Source: Microbacteriaceae bacterium (GTDB lineage Bacteria; Actinomycetota; Actinomycetes; Actinomycetales; Microbacteriaceae). Taken from it: 6,844 bases of DNA. The stretch is taken from the NCBI GenBank assembly GCA_025463665.1, contig JAODAY010000322.1, positions 1-6,844 on the forward strand, in the 5' to 3' direction. The position numbers were made by a program, and so were the translations under genes. The notes beneath the pieces are model-generated. The model was given only the letters and a program-made list of their open reading frames with translations, was not told the DNA's origin and did no database searches. Positions 1-6,328 of the stretch are shown here, piece by piece (the first letter of the stretch is position 1; each line of letters begins with the position of its first letter).

Positions 1-1195
1 TCACGGGCAGGTAGGCGGGCGTGTAGTCGTGGGTCGCCGCGAGCTCCTCGTTGTACTCGACGCCGAGCCCGGGGTTGTTCCCGGGAAGCAGCAGGCCGCC
101 GCAGAACGTGAAGCTCGACTCGAACACCTCGAGTGTGGCATCCGAGTGCTTCATGTACTCCTGGATACCGAAGTTGTGGATCGCCATGTCGAGGTGCAGC
201 GCCGCGGCCATGCCCACGGGCGAGATGTCTGTCGGCCCGTGGAAGCCCGACTTGATCTGGTAGATCGCCGCGAAGTCCATGATCTTCTTGAGCGCCGAGA
301 TGGCGCCGGTGTGGGTGACGGCGCTGCGCACGTAGTCGATGAGCTGCTCGGTGATGAGCGTGCGGTAGTCGTGCACCGAGTTGAAGACCTCGCCGATCGC
401 GAGCGGGGTGCTGGTCTGCGCGCGCACCCGGCGCAGCGACTCCTGGTTGTCGGCCGGCGTGCAGTCCTCGAGCCAGAACAGGTCGTACGGCTCGAGCGAC
501 TTGCCGAGGATCGCCGCCTCGTTGGGGGTCAGGCGGTGGTGGGCGTCGTGCAGCAGCGGCAGCGCGAACCCGAACTCCTCGCGCACCGCCTGAAAGATGG
601 TGGGCACGTGCCGCAGGTAGGCCCTGGTGTCCCACTCCTCCTCGATCGGCCGCGCCGAGCGCTTCGCCGGCTCGTAGTCGTAGCGCTCGCCGGCCTTCTG
701 GTCTGTCGCGACGCCATACACCTGGCCGAGGCCCGGCACGCCGGTCTGGATGCGGATCGCCGCGAAGCCCTGATCGAGGTGGTTGCGAATCGAGGTGAGC
801 AGTGACGGGATGTCGCTTCCCGATGCGTGCCCGTAGGCGAGGGCGCCGCGGCGGGAGGCGCCGCCGAGCAGCTGATAGACGGGCTGACCGGTGACCTTGC
901 CCTTGATGTCCCAGAGTGCGACGTCGACGGCGGCGATCGCCGCCATGGTCACGGGTCCGCGCCGCCAGTAGGCGCCCCGGTAGAGGTACTGCCAGGTGTC
1001 CTCGATCTGCTGCGGGTCCCGCCCGATGAGCAGGGGAGCGACGTGGTCGCGCAGGTAGGAGACGACCGAGAGTTCACGCCCGTTGAGGGTCGCGTCGCCG
1101 AGGCCGGTGACACCGTCGGAGGTCGTGACCTTGAGGGTGACGAAGTTGCGGCCTGGGCTCGTGACGAAGACCTCGGCGCTGGTGATGGTGCTCAC
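1..1195 (-). CDS. manD: D-mannonate dehydratase (ManD/RspA subgroup, enolase superfamily), C-terminus cut by window edge
   Basis: Predicted to dehydrate D-mannonate to 2-keto-3-deoxy-D-gluconate in the cytoplasm, the step after UxaC and a fructuronate reductase. The frame is open for 398 codons to the window edge; family members are about 400-405 residues, so only a few C-terminal residues are missing. Family hallmarks are visible: YGHASG (121-126), Arg148 and Tyr160 (catalytic pair), HDAHHRLTP with metal ligand Asp217 and His219, FWLEDC with Glu243, IGEVFN with Glu269, then [10 protein letters not shown] with His319, and NFGIQEYM (341-348). Spacing of Asp217/Glu243/Glu269 matches the known metal triad. 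The GTG start at 1195 is preceded by a GAAAGAG-type ribosome site and an in-frame TAG (the uxaC stop) 27 bases upstream, so no much longer start exists. It lies 24 bases after uxaC and is surely co-transcribed. Position 321 is Pro; as I recall, efficient mannonate dehydratases have Ala there, so a D-gluconate or weak dual activity is the alternative. Confidence 0.93.
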   Translation of the reverse strand, partial: MSTITSAEVFVTSPGRNFVTLKVTTSDGVTGLGDATLNGRELSVVSYLRDHVAPLLIGRDPQQIEDTWQYLYRGAYWRRGPVTMAAIAAVDVALWDIKGKVTGQPVYQLLGGASRRGALAYGHASGSDIPSLLTSIRNHLDQGFAAIRIQTGVPGLGQVYGVATDQKAGERYDYEPAKRSARPIEEEWDTRAYLRHVPTIFQAVREEFGFALPLLHDAHHRLTPNEAAILGKSLEPYDLFWLEDCTPADNQESLRRVRAQTSTPLAIGEVFNSVHDYRTLITEQLIDYVRSAVTHTGAISALKKIMDFAAIYQIKSGFHGPTDISPVGMAAALHLDMAIHNFGIQEYMKHSDATLEVFESSFTFCGGLLLPGNNPGLGVEYNEELAATHDYTPAYLPV

Positions 1196-1219
1196 AGTGG
1201 GCTCTTTCTCGAATGCTGA

Positions 1220-2641
1220 CTAGTCGCGGCGCGCGTAGGAGGCGAGCGGCAGCGTGTGTGTGAGGTCGATCGCGGTCTCTACGGCCTCGTCGAGCCCGAG
1301 CCGGTGCTCGGCGACGAGCTTCGACAGAAAGCCGGCGTCGACCCGGCGCGCGAGGTCGTGGCGCGCCGGAATGGACGCGAAGGCGCGGGTGTCGTCGACG
1401 AATCCGCTCGTGTTGTAGAAGCCCGCCGTCTCGGTCGTGAGCTCCCGGAACCTCGCCATGCCGCCCGGGGAGTCGAGGAACCACCACGGGGCGCCGAGCT
1501 TCACCGAGGGGTAGGCCCCGGCGATGGGCGCGAGTTCGCGGGAGTACACCGTCTCGTCGATCGTGAAGAGGATGAGCCGGAAGCGCGGGTCGAGCCCGAA
1601 CGCCTCGAGGAGCGGCCGCAGCGCCCTCGTGAACTCCACCTGTCGGGGAATGTCGAAGCCGTTGTCTGGCCCGTAGCCCGCGAGAACGGCGGCGGAGTGA
1701 TCGCGCTGCACCCCGGGATGCAACTGCATCACGAGACCGTCGTCGAGCGACATCCGTGCGCTCTCGAAGAGCATGTTGCCGGCGAAGGCCTCTGCCCGCA
1801 CGGCATCGACGGGGCCGGACATCGCCGCGGCGAAGGTGCGCTCGGCCTCGACCCGCGCGAGAGGTGTCGTGTTCGCGGTGAGGTGGCCGTGGTCGGTCGC
1901 GAGCGCGCCGGCGGCGACGAACGCGAGCCTGCGCTGTCGGATCGCGTCGAGGAAGCTCGGGTAGTCGTGGACGTCGACGCCGCTCGCCTGGGCGAGGGCG
2001 TCGATTCCGGCGCGCCACCCCGTGCGGTCCGGGTAGAACAGGACGTCGGGGCGGAAGGTCGGCACGACGCGCTCGCCCCAGCCCTCCGCGGCGAGCGCCG
2101 CGTGGTCGGCGAGGTCGGCGGCCGGAGCGTCGGTCGTGCTGAGCATCTGGATGTTGAAGCGGTCGAACAGCGCCCGGATGCGGAACTCGGGCCTGGCCAG
2201 GGTCTCGGCGAGCTGGTCGTAGATCTCGTCTGCGGTCTCGGCCGACGGCCGGGTGGTGACCCCGAAGATCTCGACGAGCTCGTGCTCGAGCCAGTACCTG
2301 GTGGGGGTGCCCCGGTACAGCTTCCAGTTCTCGGCGAAGCGACGCCAGATGAGGCGGTGATCCGTCTCGACGGGTGCTCCGTCGTCGAGCGGCCGCACCC
2401 CGAGTTCGTGGTGCTGATAACCCTGCGATACGAGCATGCGCACGAGGTAGTGGTCGGGGATGATGAACAGTTCGGCCGGATCGCCGAACGACTCGTTGCG
2501 CCGGATCGCGCCCGCGTCGATGTGGCCATGCATCGAGATGATGGGCAGATCCGCTATCGCGCGGTAGATCTCCCGGGCGATGCCGCGCTGGCCCGGTTCG
2601 GTGGGCAGCGCCCTGTCCTCGTGAAGCGTCCACGGTGTCAT
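1220..2641 (-). CDS. uxaC: Glucuronate (uronate) isomerase
   Basis: Isomerises D-glucuronate to D-fructuronate (and D-galacturonate to D-tagaturonate), the entry step of the cytoplasmic hexuronate pathway. At 473 residues it matches the usual length of about 470. The protein is an amidohydrolase-fold enzyme: MHGHID (37-42) supplies the N-terminal His-x-His metal pair (His38, His40), ATDHGH is at 248-253, MQLHPGV (305-311) carries His308, KLGAPWWFLDSPGGM (381-395) is a strong family signature, and GFVDDTRAF (413-421) carries the late catalytic Asp417, followed by SIPARHD and RR. An ATG at 2662 would add seven residues, but it lies upstream of the AGGAGG ribosome site (2654-2659), so that start is unlikely. 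A GTG at 2647 (6-base spacing) and the ATG at 2641 (12-base spacing) are both possible; I chose the ATG because it begins the conserved-looking MTPWTLHEDR. It is the first gene of a leftward operon with manD, under a 24-bp dyad operator. Confidence 0.97.
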   Translation of the reverse strand: MTPWTLHEDRALPTEPGQRGIAREIYRAIADLPIISMHGHIDAGAIRRNESFGDPAELFIIPDHYLVRMLVSQGYQHHELGVRPLDDGAPVETDHRLIWRRFAENWKLYRGTPTRYWLEHELVEIFGVTTRPSAETADEIYDQLAETLARPEFRIRALFDRFNIQMLSTTDAPAADLADHAALAAEGWGERVVPTFRPDVLFYPDRTGWRAGIDALAQASGVDVHDYPSFLDAIRQRRLAFVAAGALATDHGHLTANTTPLARVEAERTFAAAMSGPVDAVRAEAFAGNMLFESARMSLDDGLVMQLHPGVQRDHSAAVLAGYGPDNGFDIPRQVEFTRALRPLLEAFGLDPRFRLILFTIDETVYSRELAPIAGAYPSVKLGAPWWFLDSPGGMARFRELTTETAGFYNTSGFVDDTRAFASIPARHDLARRVDAGFLSKLVAEHRLGLDEAVETAIDLTHTLPLASYARRD

Positions 2642-2653
2642 CGCCACAATTTG

Positions 2654-2659
2654 CCTCCT
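2654..2659 (-). promoter_or_regulatory. Shine-Dalgarno site of uxaC that decides the start
   Basis: On the minus strand this reads AGGAGG, a perfect ribosome site. It sits three bases downstream of the ATG whose first base is 2662, so that ATG would have the ribosome site inside its own coding sequence. The next in-frame starts are GTG (first base 2647, 6 bases after the site) and ATG (first base 2641, 12 bases after). Initiation at one or both of these is therefore more likely than at 2662. Confidence 0.8.
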
Positions 2660-2662
2660 CAT

Positions 2663-2686
2663 TGAAACAAAAACGTGCTTGTTTCA
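2663..2686. promoter_or_regulatory. 24-bp inverted repeat, probable operator controlling uxaC-manD
   Basis: Arms TGAAACAA (2663-2670) and TTGTTTCA (2679-2686) are perfect reverse complements around an 8-base spacer, and the central ACGT is itself self-complementary, giving 20 of 24 symmetric positions. It stands only three bases from the uxaC ribosome site, in an AT-rich island within very GC-rich DNA, which is what a selected protein-binding site looks like. The central CG step is reminiscent of LacI-family sites, but the spacing is wider than the common 14-bp LacI motif, so a GntR- or IclR-type uronate regulator encoded elsewhere is an alternative. In the uxaC transcript the same arms could fold into an 8-bp stem just before the ribosome site. 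Confidence 0.7.
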
Positions 2687-2733
2687 GTCCGTTCACCCGG
2701 CGAGAGCGCGGGGAGCGGCGGCACGTGGGCTCA

Positions 2734-2761
2734 ACCCTAGCGGTATGACGCGGATCGGCAA
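2734..2761 (-). promoter_or_regulatory. Possible uxaC-manD promoter
   Basis: On the minus strand TTGCCG (2756-2761) and TAGGGT (2734-2739) are separated by 16 bases. The -35 matches TTGACA at 4 of 6, and the -10 is of the TAnnnT kind common in actinobacteria. Transcription would begin near 2727, putting the 24-bp dyad in the transcribed leader as a roadblock-type operator. The match is modest and unsupported by other evidence. Confidence 0.35.
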
Positions 2762-2801
2762 TAGCCCTTCGCCCTGTGATGGCCCGGATCGAAACTCATC
2801 C

Positions 2802-2831
2802 TTGACGTGCGACTGAAAAGGCTTGCAGAAT
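2802..2831 (+). promoter_or_regulatory. Probable promoter of the LacI-family regulator gene
   Basis: TTGACG (2802-2807, 5 of 6 to the sigma-70 -35 consensus) and CAGAAT (2826-2831, 4 of 6 to the -10) are 18 bases apart. The expected start is near 2838, giving a leader of about 44 bases to the ATG at 2882. The presence of a LacI-type operator exactly between the two boxes strengthens the call. Confidence 0.6.
2814..2827. promoter_or_regulatory. LacI-type operator inside the regulator's own promoter
   Basis: The 14-mer TGAAAAGGCTTGCA matches the TGnAAn-centre-nTTnCA pattern typical of LacI/GalR operators at all eight outer conserved positions; only the centre is GG rather than CG. It fills the spacer between -35 and -10, so binding would block polymerase. 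The regulator's recognition helix (Val-Ser-Ile-Ser-Thr-Val-Ser-Arg) is of the class that reads such sites, so negative autoregulation is the natural reading. This remains inference from motif and position. Confidence 0.55.
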
Positions 2832-2840
2832 GATCGCATT

Positions 2841-2867
2841 GGCACCCGCTGGGTGTCCGACTGACAC
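2841..2867 (+). repeat. Two overlapping inverted repeats in the regulator's leader
   Basis: GGCACCC (2841-2847) can pair with GGGTGTC (2851-2857) as a 7-bp stem with one G-U pair and a 3-base loop. GTGTC (2853-2857) can instead pair with GACAC (2863-2867) around five bases. The two share GTGTC, so in RNA only one can form. The second ends directly before the ribosome site AAGGTGG (2868-2874). As DNA, GTGTC-5-GACAC could also be an operator half-site pair. Short arms mean chance is possible. Confidence 0.35.
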
Positions 2868-2881
2868 AAGGTGGTGTTGAG

Positions 2882-3931
2882 ATGGCTGTGACGATCCGTG
2901 ACGTCGCCAAGGCGGCGGGGGTGTCGATCTCCACCGTGTCGCGCGCTCTGGCCGCGCCAGACAAAGTCAACGAGGCGACCCGGCTGCGTGTGCAGACCAC
3001 CGCCGACGCCATGGGCTACCGGCCGAACCGTGCGGCCCGCGGACTCATCACCGGCCGCACCGGCAACATCGGCCTCATCGTTCCCGACCTCGAGAACCCC
3101 TTCTTCGGCTCCGTCTCCAAGGGGGTACAGTCGAGGGCCCGCGAGGCCGGCTACGCGGTCTTCGTGGCCGACACCGACGAGACCCCCGCCATGGAGGCGG
3201 AGGCCGTGCGCAGTCTCGCCACGCAGGTCGACGGCATCGTCATGTGCTCCGCGCGCAGTTCCGACGACGCCGTGCGTCGCTTCGCGGGCGAGGTGCCGCT
3301 CGTGCTCATCAACCGCCGCCTCGAGCGAATTCCCTCCGTCACCTTCGACAACGGCGGCGGGCTGCGCGCGGTGCTGCGCCATCTCGTCGCGCTCGGCCAC
3401 CGTCGCATCGCCTACGCCGCCGGCCCCGTCACCTCGTGGTCGAACAGCGAGCGCTCGCAGGTTTTCGCGGCCTTCGGGCACGAGTCATCCGACCTGGAGC
3501 TCGTCGAGCTCGGCAACTTCGCTCCCTACTTCTCCGGCGGAATCGAGGCCGGCGACGTGGTGATCGCGAGCGGAGTCACCGCCGTCGTCGCCTTCAACGA
3601 CCTCATGGCCGTCGGCCTCGTCGACAGGCTGCGCCAGCGCGGCTACTCGGTGCCAGATGACATCAGCGTCGCGGGCATCGACAACGTGCCCGTCGCCACC
3701 CACGTCTGGCCCCATCTCACCACCGTCGACTTTCCGCGCATCGCGATCGGGCGAGCGAGCGTCGACATGCTGCTCGACATCGTGCTCGGCCGCACGGAAC
3801 ACAGTCACCGGGTTCCCGACGTCGCCGTCGAACTCGTCATCCGTCAGTCCACCGGCGTCGCGCCCACCACGGCGCGGGCACCATCACCGCACCACACCCG
3901 CACACAACCCACCACAGCTTCCAGACAGTGA
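2882..3931 (+). CDS. LacI/GalR-family transcriptional regulator
   Basis: A 349-residue repressor with the full family architecture. The N-terminal helix-turn-helix spans residues 4-23 (TIRDVAKAAGVSISTVSRAL); the specificity positions after Val14-Ser15 are Ile16-Ser17. The hinge helix includes NRAARGLI with Leu55, the residue that wedges into the operator centre. The periplasmic-binding-like effector domain begins near GNIGLIVPDLENPFF (61-75) and contains NRRLERIPSV (144-153), GHRRIAYAAGP (172-182), SNSER with Arg191, TAVVAFNDLMAVG (233-245) and SVAGID with Asp267. Arg191 and Asp267 correspond to sugar-contacting positions in the family. The start is fixed by AAGGTGG 7 bases upstream. The last ~24 residues (326-349) are a Pro/Thr/Arg/His-rich tail outside the fold. 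It is divergent to uxaC-manD and upstream of the importer, so it likely senses a uronate, a pathway intermediate or the imported compound; the ligand cannot be read from sequence. Confidence 0.95.
   Translation: MAVTIRDVAKAAGVSISTVSRALAAPDKVNEATRLRVQTTADAMGYRPNRAARGLITGRTGNIGLIVPDLENPFFGSVSKGVQSRAREAGYAVFVADTDETPAMEAEAVRSLATQVDGIVMCSARSSDDAVRRFAGEVPLVLINRRLERIPSVTFDNGGGLRAVLRHLVALGHRRIAYAAGPVTSWSNSERSQVFAAFGHESSDLELVELGNFAPYFSGGIEAGDVVIASGVTAVVAFNDLMAVGLVDRLRQRGYSVPDDISVAGIDNVPVATHVWPHLTTVDFPRIAIGRASVDMLLDIVLGRTEHSHRVPDVAVELVIRQSTGVAPTTARAPSPHHTRTQPTTASRQ
3881..3917 (+). terminator. C-rich, G-poor tract at the end of the regulator gene (possible Rho loading site)
   Basis: In 37 bases there are 21 C, 12 A, 3 G and 1 T, sharply different from the surrounding balanced G and C. 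Unstructured C-rich/G-poor RNA is the known hallmark of Rho utilisation sites. It encodes the low-complexity tail of the regulator and lies directly before a dyad spanning the stop codon. It could limit read-through from the regulator into the importer genes. No intrinsic terminator (hairpin plus T run) is seen between these genes. Confidence 0.35.
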
Positions 3932-3945
3932 TGTCTGGAATCACT
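3919..3945. repeat. 22-bp inverted repeat across the regulator's stop codon, with an overlapping second dyad
   Basis: TTCCAGACA (3919-3927) and TGTCTGGAA (3932-3940) are perfect 9-base arms around GTGA, which holds the TGA stop (3929-3931). A second dyad overlaps it: AGTGAT (3927-3932) with ATCACT (3940-3945) around seven bases. The two cannot form together. It lies 22 bases upstream of the ATG of the binding protein. It has no following T tract, so it is not a standard intrinsic terminator; it may be an operator for the importer operon, an RNA hairpin setting the relative amounts of regulator and binding protein, or a pause point after the C-rich tract. Confidence 0.6.
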
Positions 3946-3950
3946 CAGAG

Positions 3951-3958
3951 AAGGAAGG
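3951..3958 (+). promoter_or_regulatory. Shine-Dalgarno site of the binding-protein gene
   Basis: AAGGAAGG with 8 bases to the ATG at 3967. It selects this ATG over the in-frame GTG (3928) and ATG (3931), which would overlap the regulator's end and put 12-13 charged residues before the signal peptide. Confidence 0.75.
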
Positions 3959-3966
3959 AACACGAT

Positions 3967-5190
3967 ATGCGCGCTCGAAAGAGTACATATCTCGCCTCTG
4001 CCGTCGTAATCACGGCGATGGCCCTCGCCGGCTGCTCGGCTCCGAACTCCGGCCCGGCGGCTCCGGCCGCGACGAACGCCAGCGACGTGCCAGACAAGCC
4101 CTCGGCACCCGTGACGCTCAACATCCTCGACGTCGCAGGCAACCAGAAGCTCACCGGCCCGATGGTCGACGCCTTCGTCAAGGACAACCCCGACGTCGTC
4201 TCGGCCGTCACGTGGGAGAGCGCGGGAGCGCCCGACCTCGTGGGCACCATCAAGCCGCAGGTCGACAGCGGCAGCCTCTCCATCGACCTCGTCATGACCG
4301 GCACCGACGGCCTCTCGGCCGGCATCGGCCAGGACCTGTGGATCCCGCTCGTCGACGAGTACGGCGATCGCCTGTCCAACCAGGGCGACTACATCGAGCC
4401 GGCGGCCGACATGCAGGAGCTCGCCGAGGGATTCGGCGTCGTCACCACCTATTACCCGTCAGGTCCGCTGCTGCAGTACGACCCCGCCGTGGTGAAAGAC
4501 GTACCGACCACCCCCGAGGAACTGCTCGAGTGGGCCAAGGAGAACCCGGGCAAGTTCGGCTATGCGCGCCCCGCCAACTCCGGACCCGGCCGCACCTTCC
4601 TGCAGGGACTGCCCTACATTCTCGGCGATGAAGACCCGAGCGACCCGGTCGACGGCTGGGACAAGACGTGGGAGTTCCTGAAGGAGATCGGCACCACGAT
4701 CGACAACTACCCGACCGGCACCGGCCAGGTCGTCGCAAACGTTGCGGATGGCACGTGGTCGATGATTCCCACCACCACCGGGTGGGACATCAACCCTCGC
4801 GCGCTCGCCCAGATGCCTGCCGGCATCGAGGCCGCGGCCTTCGACGACTTCACCTGGGTCACCGACGCGCACTACGCGGTTGTTCCGGAGGGTCAGACCG
4901 CCGACAAGATGTCGGCGATCCTGCTGCTGCTGCAGTACATGCTCACTCCCGAGGTGAACGCGATGGCGTACGACGCCGGCTACTTCTACCCCGGCCCGGC
5001 CATCGAGGGCGCAACGCTCGACAAGGCCCCACAGGCGAGCCAGGACGTGATCAAGGAATTCGGTCGCGACTGGTACGACGACCTCATCGAGGAAATGCCG
5101 AAGACCACCCCGCTCGAACCGGCAGCTCTCGTCACCGCATTCGACATCTGGGACCGCGAAGTCGGCTCAGGCAAGTTCCAGGAGCAGTAG
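3967..5190 (+). CDS. ABC importer substrate-binding lipoprotein, PotD/AfuA-like
   Basis: A 407-residue extracytoplasmic binding protein that should deliver substrate to the permease encoded downstream. The N-terminus is a lipoprotein signal: MRARKS, a hydrophobic stretch from about 8 to 21, then lipobox LAGC with Cys23 as the lipid-modified residue, followed by a Pro/Ala/Ser linker to about 48. The mature part has a two-lobe binding-protein pattern: VTLNILDVAGNQ start strand, SIDLVMTGTDGL (105-116), EGFGVVTTYYPSGPLLQYDPAVV (154-176), PTTPEELLEWAKENPGKFGY (180-199), GWDKTW (230-235) and TTTGWDINPRAL (269-280). These features resemble binding proteins of polyamine, thiamine and iron/sugar-phosphate importers rather than CUT1 sugar-binding proteins. 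Because it neighbours uxaC-manD and a LacI regulator, a uronate-related substrate is inferred, not shown. The ligand is unassigned. Its stop is four bases before the ATPase start. Confidence 0.93.
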   Translation: MRARKSTYLASAVVITAMALAGCSAPNSGPAAPAATNASDVPDKPSAPVTLNILDVAGNQKLTGPMVDAFVKDNPDVVSAVTWESAGAPDLVGTIKPQVDSGSLSIDLVMTGTDGLSAGIGQDLWIPLVDEYGDRLSNQGDYIEPAADMQELAEGFGVVTTYYPSGPLLQYDPAVVKDVPTTPEELLEWAKENPGKFGYARPANSGPGRTFLQGLPYILGDEDPSDPVDGWDKTWEFLKEIGTTIDNYPTGTGQVVANVADGTWSMIPTTTGWDINPRALAQMPAGIEAAAFDDFTWVTDAHYAVVPEGQTADKMSAILLLLQYMLTPEVNAMAYDAGYFYPGPAIEGATLDKAPQASQDVIKEFGRDWYDDLIEEMPKTTPLEPAALVTAFDIWDREVGSGKFQEQ

Positions 5191-5194
5191 AAAA

Positions 5195-6328
5195 ATGTCC
5201 CTCTCGGCTAGCGCGTTCACAGAACTTGAACTCAGGAATGTCGGACGCAGGTTCGGGGGTCGTGACGCACTGGTCGACCTCAACCTGACGATCCGGGCGG
5301 GCGAGTTCATCGCCCTGCTCGGACCGTCGGGTTGCGGAAAATCCACCGCGCTCAACTGCCTCGCCGGGCTCCTCCCGCTCACGCACGGTGAGATTCTCAT
5401 CGACGGCAAGCGAGTAGACACGCTTCCCTCCGAGAAGCGCGACTTCGGCATGGTCTTCCAGAACTACGCGTTGTTTCCCCACCTCACGGTGGAGAAGAAC
5501 ATCGCGTTCGGCCTGCAGATGCGCAACCTCTCCAAGGCGGAGATCACGCGTCGCGTCGCCGAGGGCCTCGCCCTCGTCAAGCTGGAGGAGCACGCGAAGA
5601 AGCTGCCCGGCCAGCTCTCCGGCGGCCAGCAGCAGCGCGTCGCGATCGCCCGCGCCGTCGTGCTCGAGCCGCGTCTCGTGCTCATGGACGAGCCGCTGTC
5701 GAACCTCGACGCGAAACTGCGGCTCGAGATGCGCACCGAGATTCGTCGACTGCACCAGTCCCTCGGTCTCACGACCGTCTACGTGACGCACGACCAGGAG
5801 GAGGCGCTCTCGCTCGCCGACCGACTCGTCGTGCTGCGGGAGGGCCGGGTGCAGCAGGTCGGCACCCCCGAGGAACTGCACAACAACCCGAACAACTGGC
5901 ACGTCGCCGACTTCATGGGCTACCGCAACCTCATCGACCTCACGGTCGAGTCGATCTCGGGCGACACCGCCCGAGTCGGCGGCGCGGGTCTCGACCTCAC
6001 GGCCAAGCTCGTGCAGTCGGCATCCGTCGGCGACACCGTGCGCGTCGCGATCCGGCCGTCCGACCTGCTCGTGCTGCGCGAGGGGGAGTCGGCTGGCGGC
6101 CGCAACACCATCGAGGCGCAGGTCACCGTCGTCGAGTACCAGGGCCGTGAATTCGCGGTCGGCGCGACGACGACCTCGGGCCAGAACCTCTTCGTGCACG
6201 CCGAGTCGGCTCCCGTGCCCGGCTCGATGGTGACCCTCGCGGTCGAGCCGTCGCGCGTGCTCGTCTACGCCAGCAACCTCGACGCGATGTCGAACGAGCA
6301 GCGGGAACTCGCCGAGGTGCGCGGATGA
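5195..6328 (+). CDS. ABC importer ATP-binding protein (PotA/FbpC/UgpC-like)
   Basis: The cytoplasmic ATPase that powers the importer, 377 residues, a normal length for importer ATPases with a C-terminal regulatory domain. All catalytic motifs are intact: Walker A GPSGCGKS (43-50), Q-loop Gln89 in VFQNYALFPHLTV, signature LSGGQQQR (141-148), Walker B LVLMDEP (161-167, Asp165 and catalytic Glu166), D-loop SNLD (169-172) and H-loop His199 in TVYVTHDQEEA. From about 243 onward lies a TOBE-like beta-rich domain including AIRPSDLLVLREGE and LAVEPSRVLVY. The ribosome site AGGAG (5180-5184) is inside the end of the preceding gene, so translation is probably coupled. Having its own ATPase separates this importer from actinobacterial CUT1 sugar importers, which commonly borrow a shared MsiK-type ATPase. 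The substrate cannot be told from this subunit. Confidence 0.97.
   Translation: MSLSASAFTELELRNVGRRFGGRDALVDLNLTIRAGEFIALLGPSGCGKSTALNCLAGLLPLTHGEILIDGKRVDTLPSEKRDFGMVFQNYALFPHLTVEKNIAFGLQMRNLSKAEITRRVAEGLALVKLEEHAKKLPGQLSGGQQQRVAIARAVVLEPRLVLMDEPLSNLDAKLRLEMRTEIRRLHQSLGLTTVYVTHDQEEALSLADRLVVLREGRVQQVGTPEELHNNPNNWHVADFMGYRNLIDLTVESISGDTARVGGAGLDLTAKLVQSASVGDTVRVAIRPSDLLVLREGESAGGRNTIEAQVTVVEYQGREFAVGATTTSGQNLFVHAESAPVPGSMVTLAVEPSRVLVYASNLDAMSNEQRELAEVRG

Noticed and set aside
29..805. Open frame on the plus strand across manD
   Set aside because: Antisense shadow of manD; the minus strand has all family motifs and an unbroken frame to the window edge.
1256..2665. Long open frame of 469 codons on the plus strand, antisense to uxaC
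   Set aside because: It mirrors the codon structure of uxaC in GC-rich DNA, is rich in Arg/Val/Glu/Gly without any domain motif, and lies wholly against a clear enzyme gene.
2693..3481. Minus-strand open frame of 262 codons over the regulator gene and control region
   Set aside because: Shadow of the LacI-family gene, with low-complexity Gly/Asp/Val/His content, and it would run over the promoter region.
3928..3966. Upstream GTG/ATG start for the binding protein, overlapping the regulator's stop
   Set aside because: It would place a charged 13-residue stretch before the lipoprotein signal and has no ribosome site; AAGGAAGG with ideal spacing serves the ATG at 3967.
4921..4935. CTG triplet run (four CTG then CAG)
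   Set aside because: It is an ordinary Leu-Leu-Leu-Leu-Gln helix segment in the binding protein with preferred codons, too short to be a meaningful repeat.
5132..6199. Minus-strand open frame of 355 codons over the ATPase gene
   Set aside because: Antisense shadow of a gene with every ABC ATPase motif intact; rich in Arg/Glu/His/Val with no recognisable domain.
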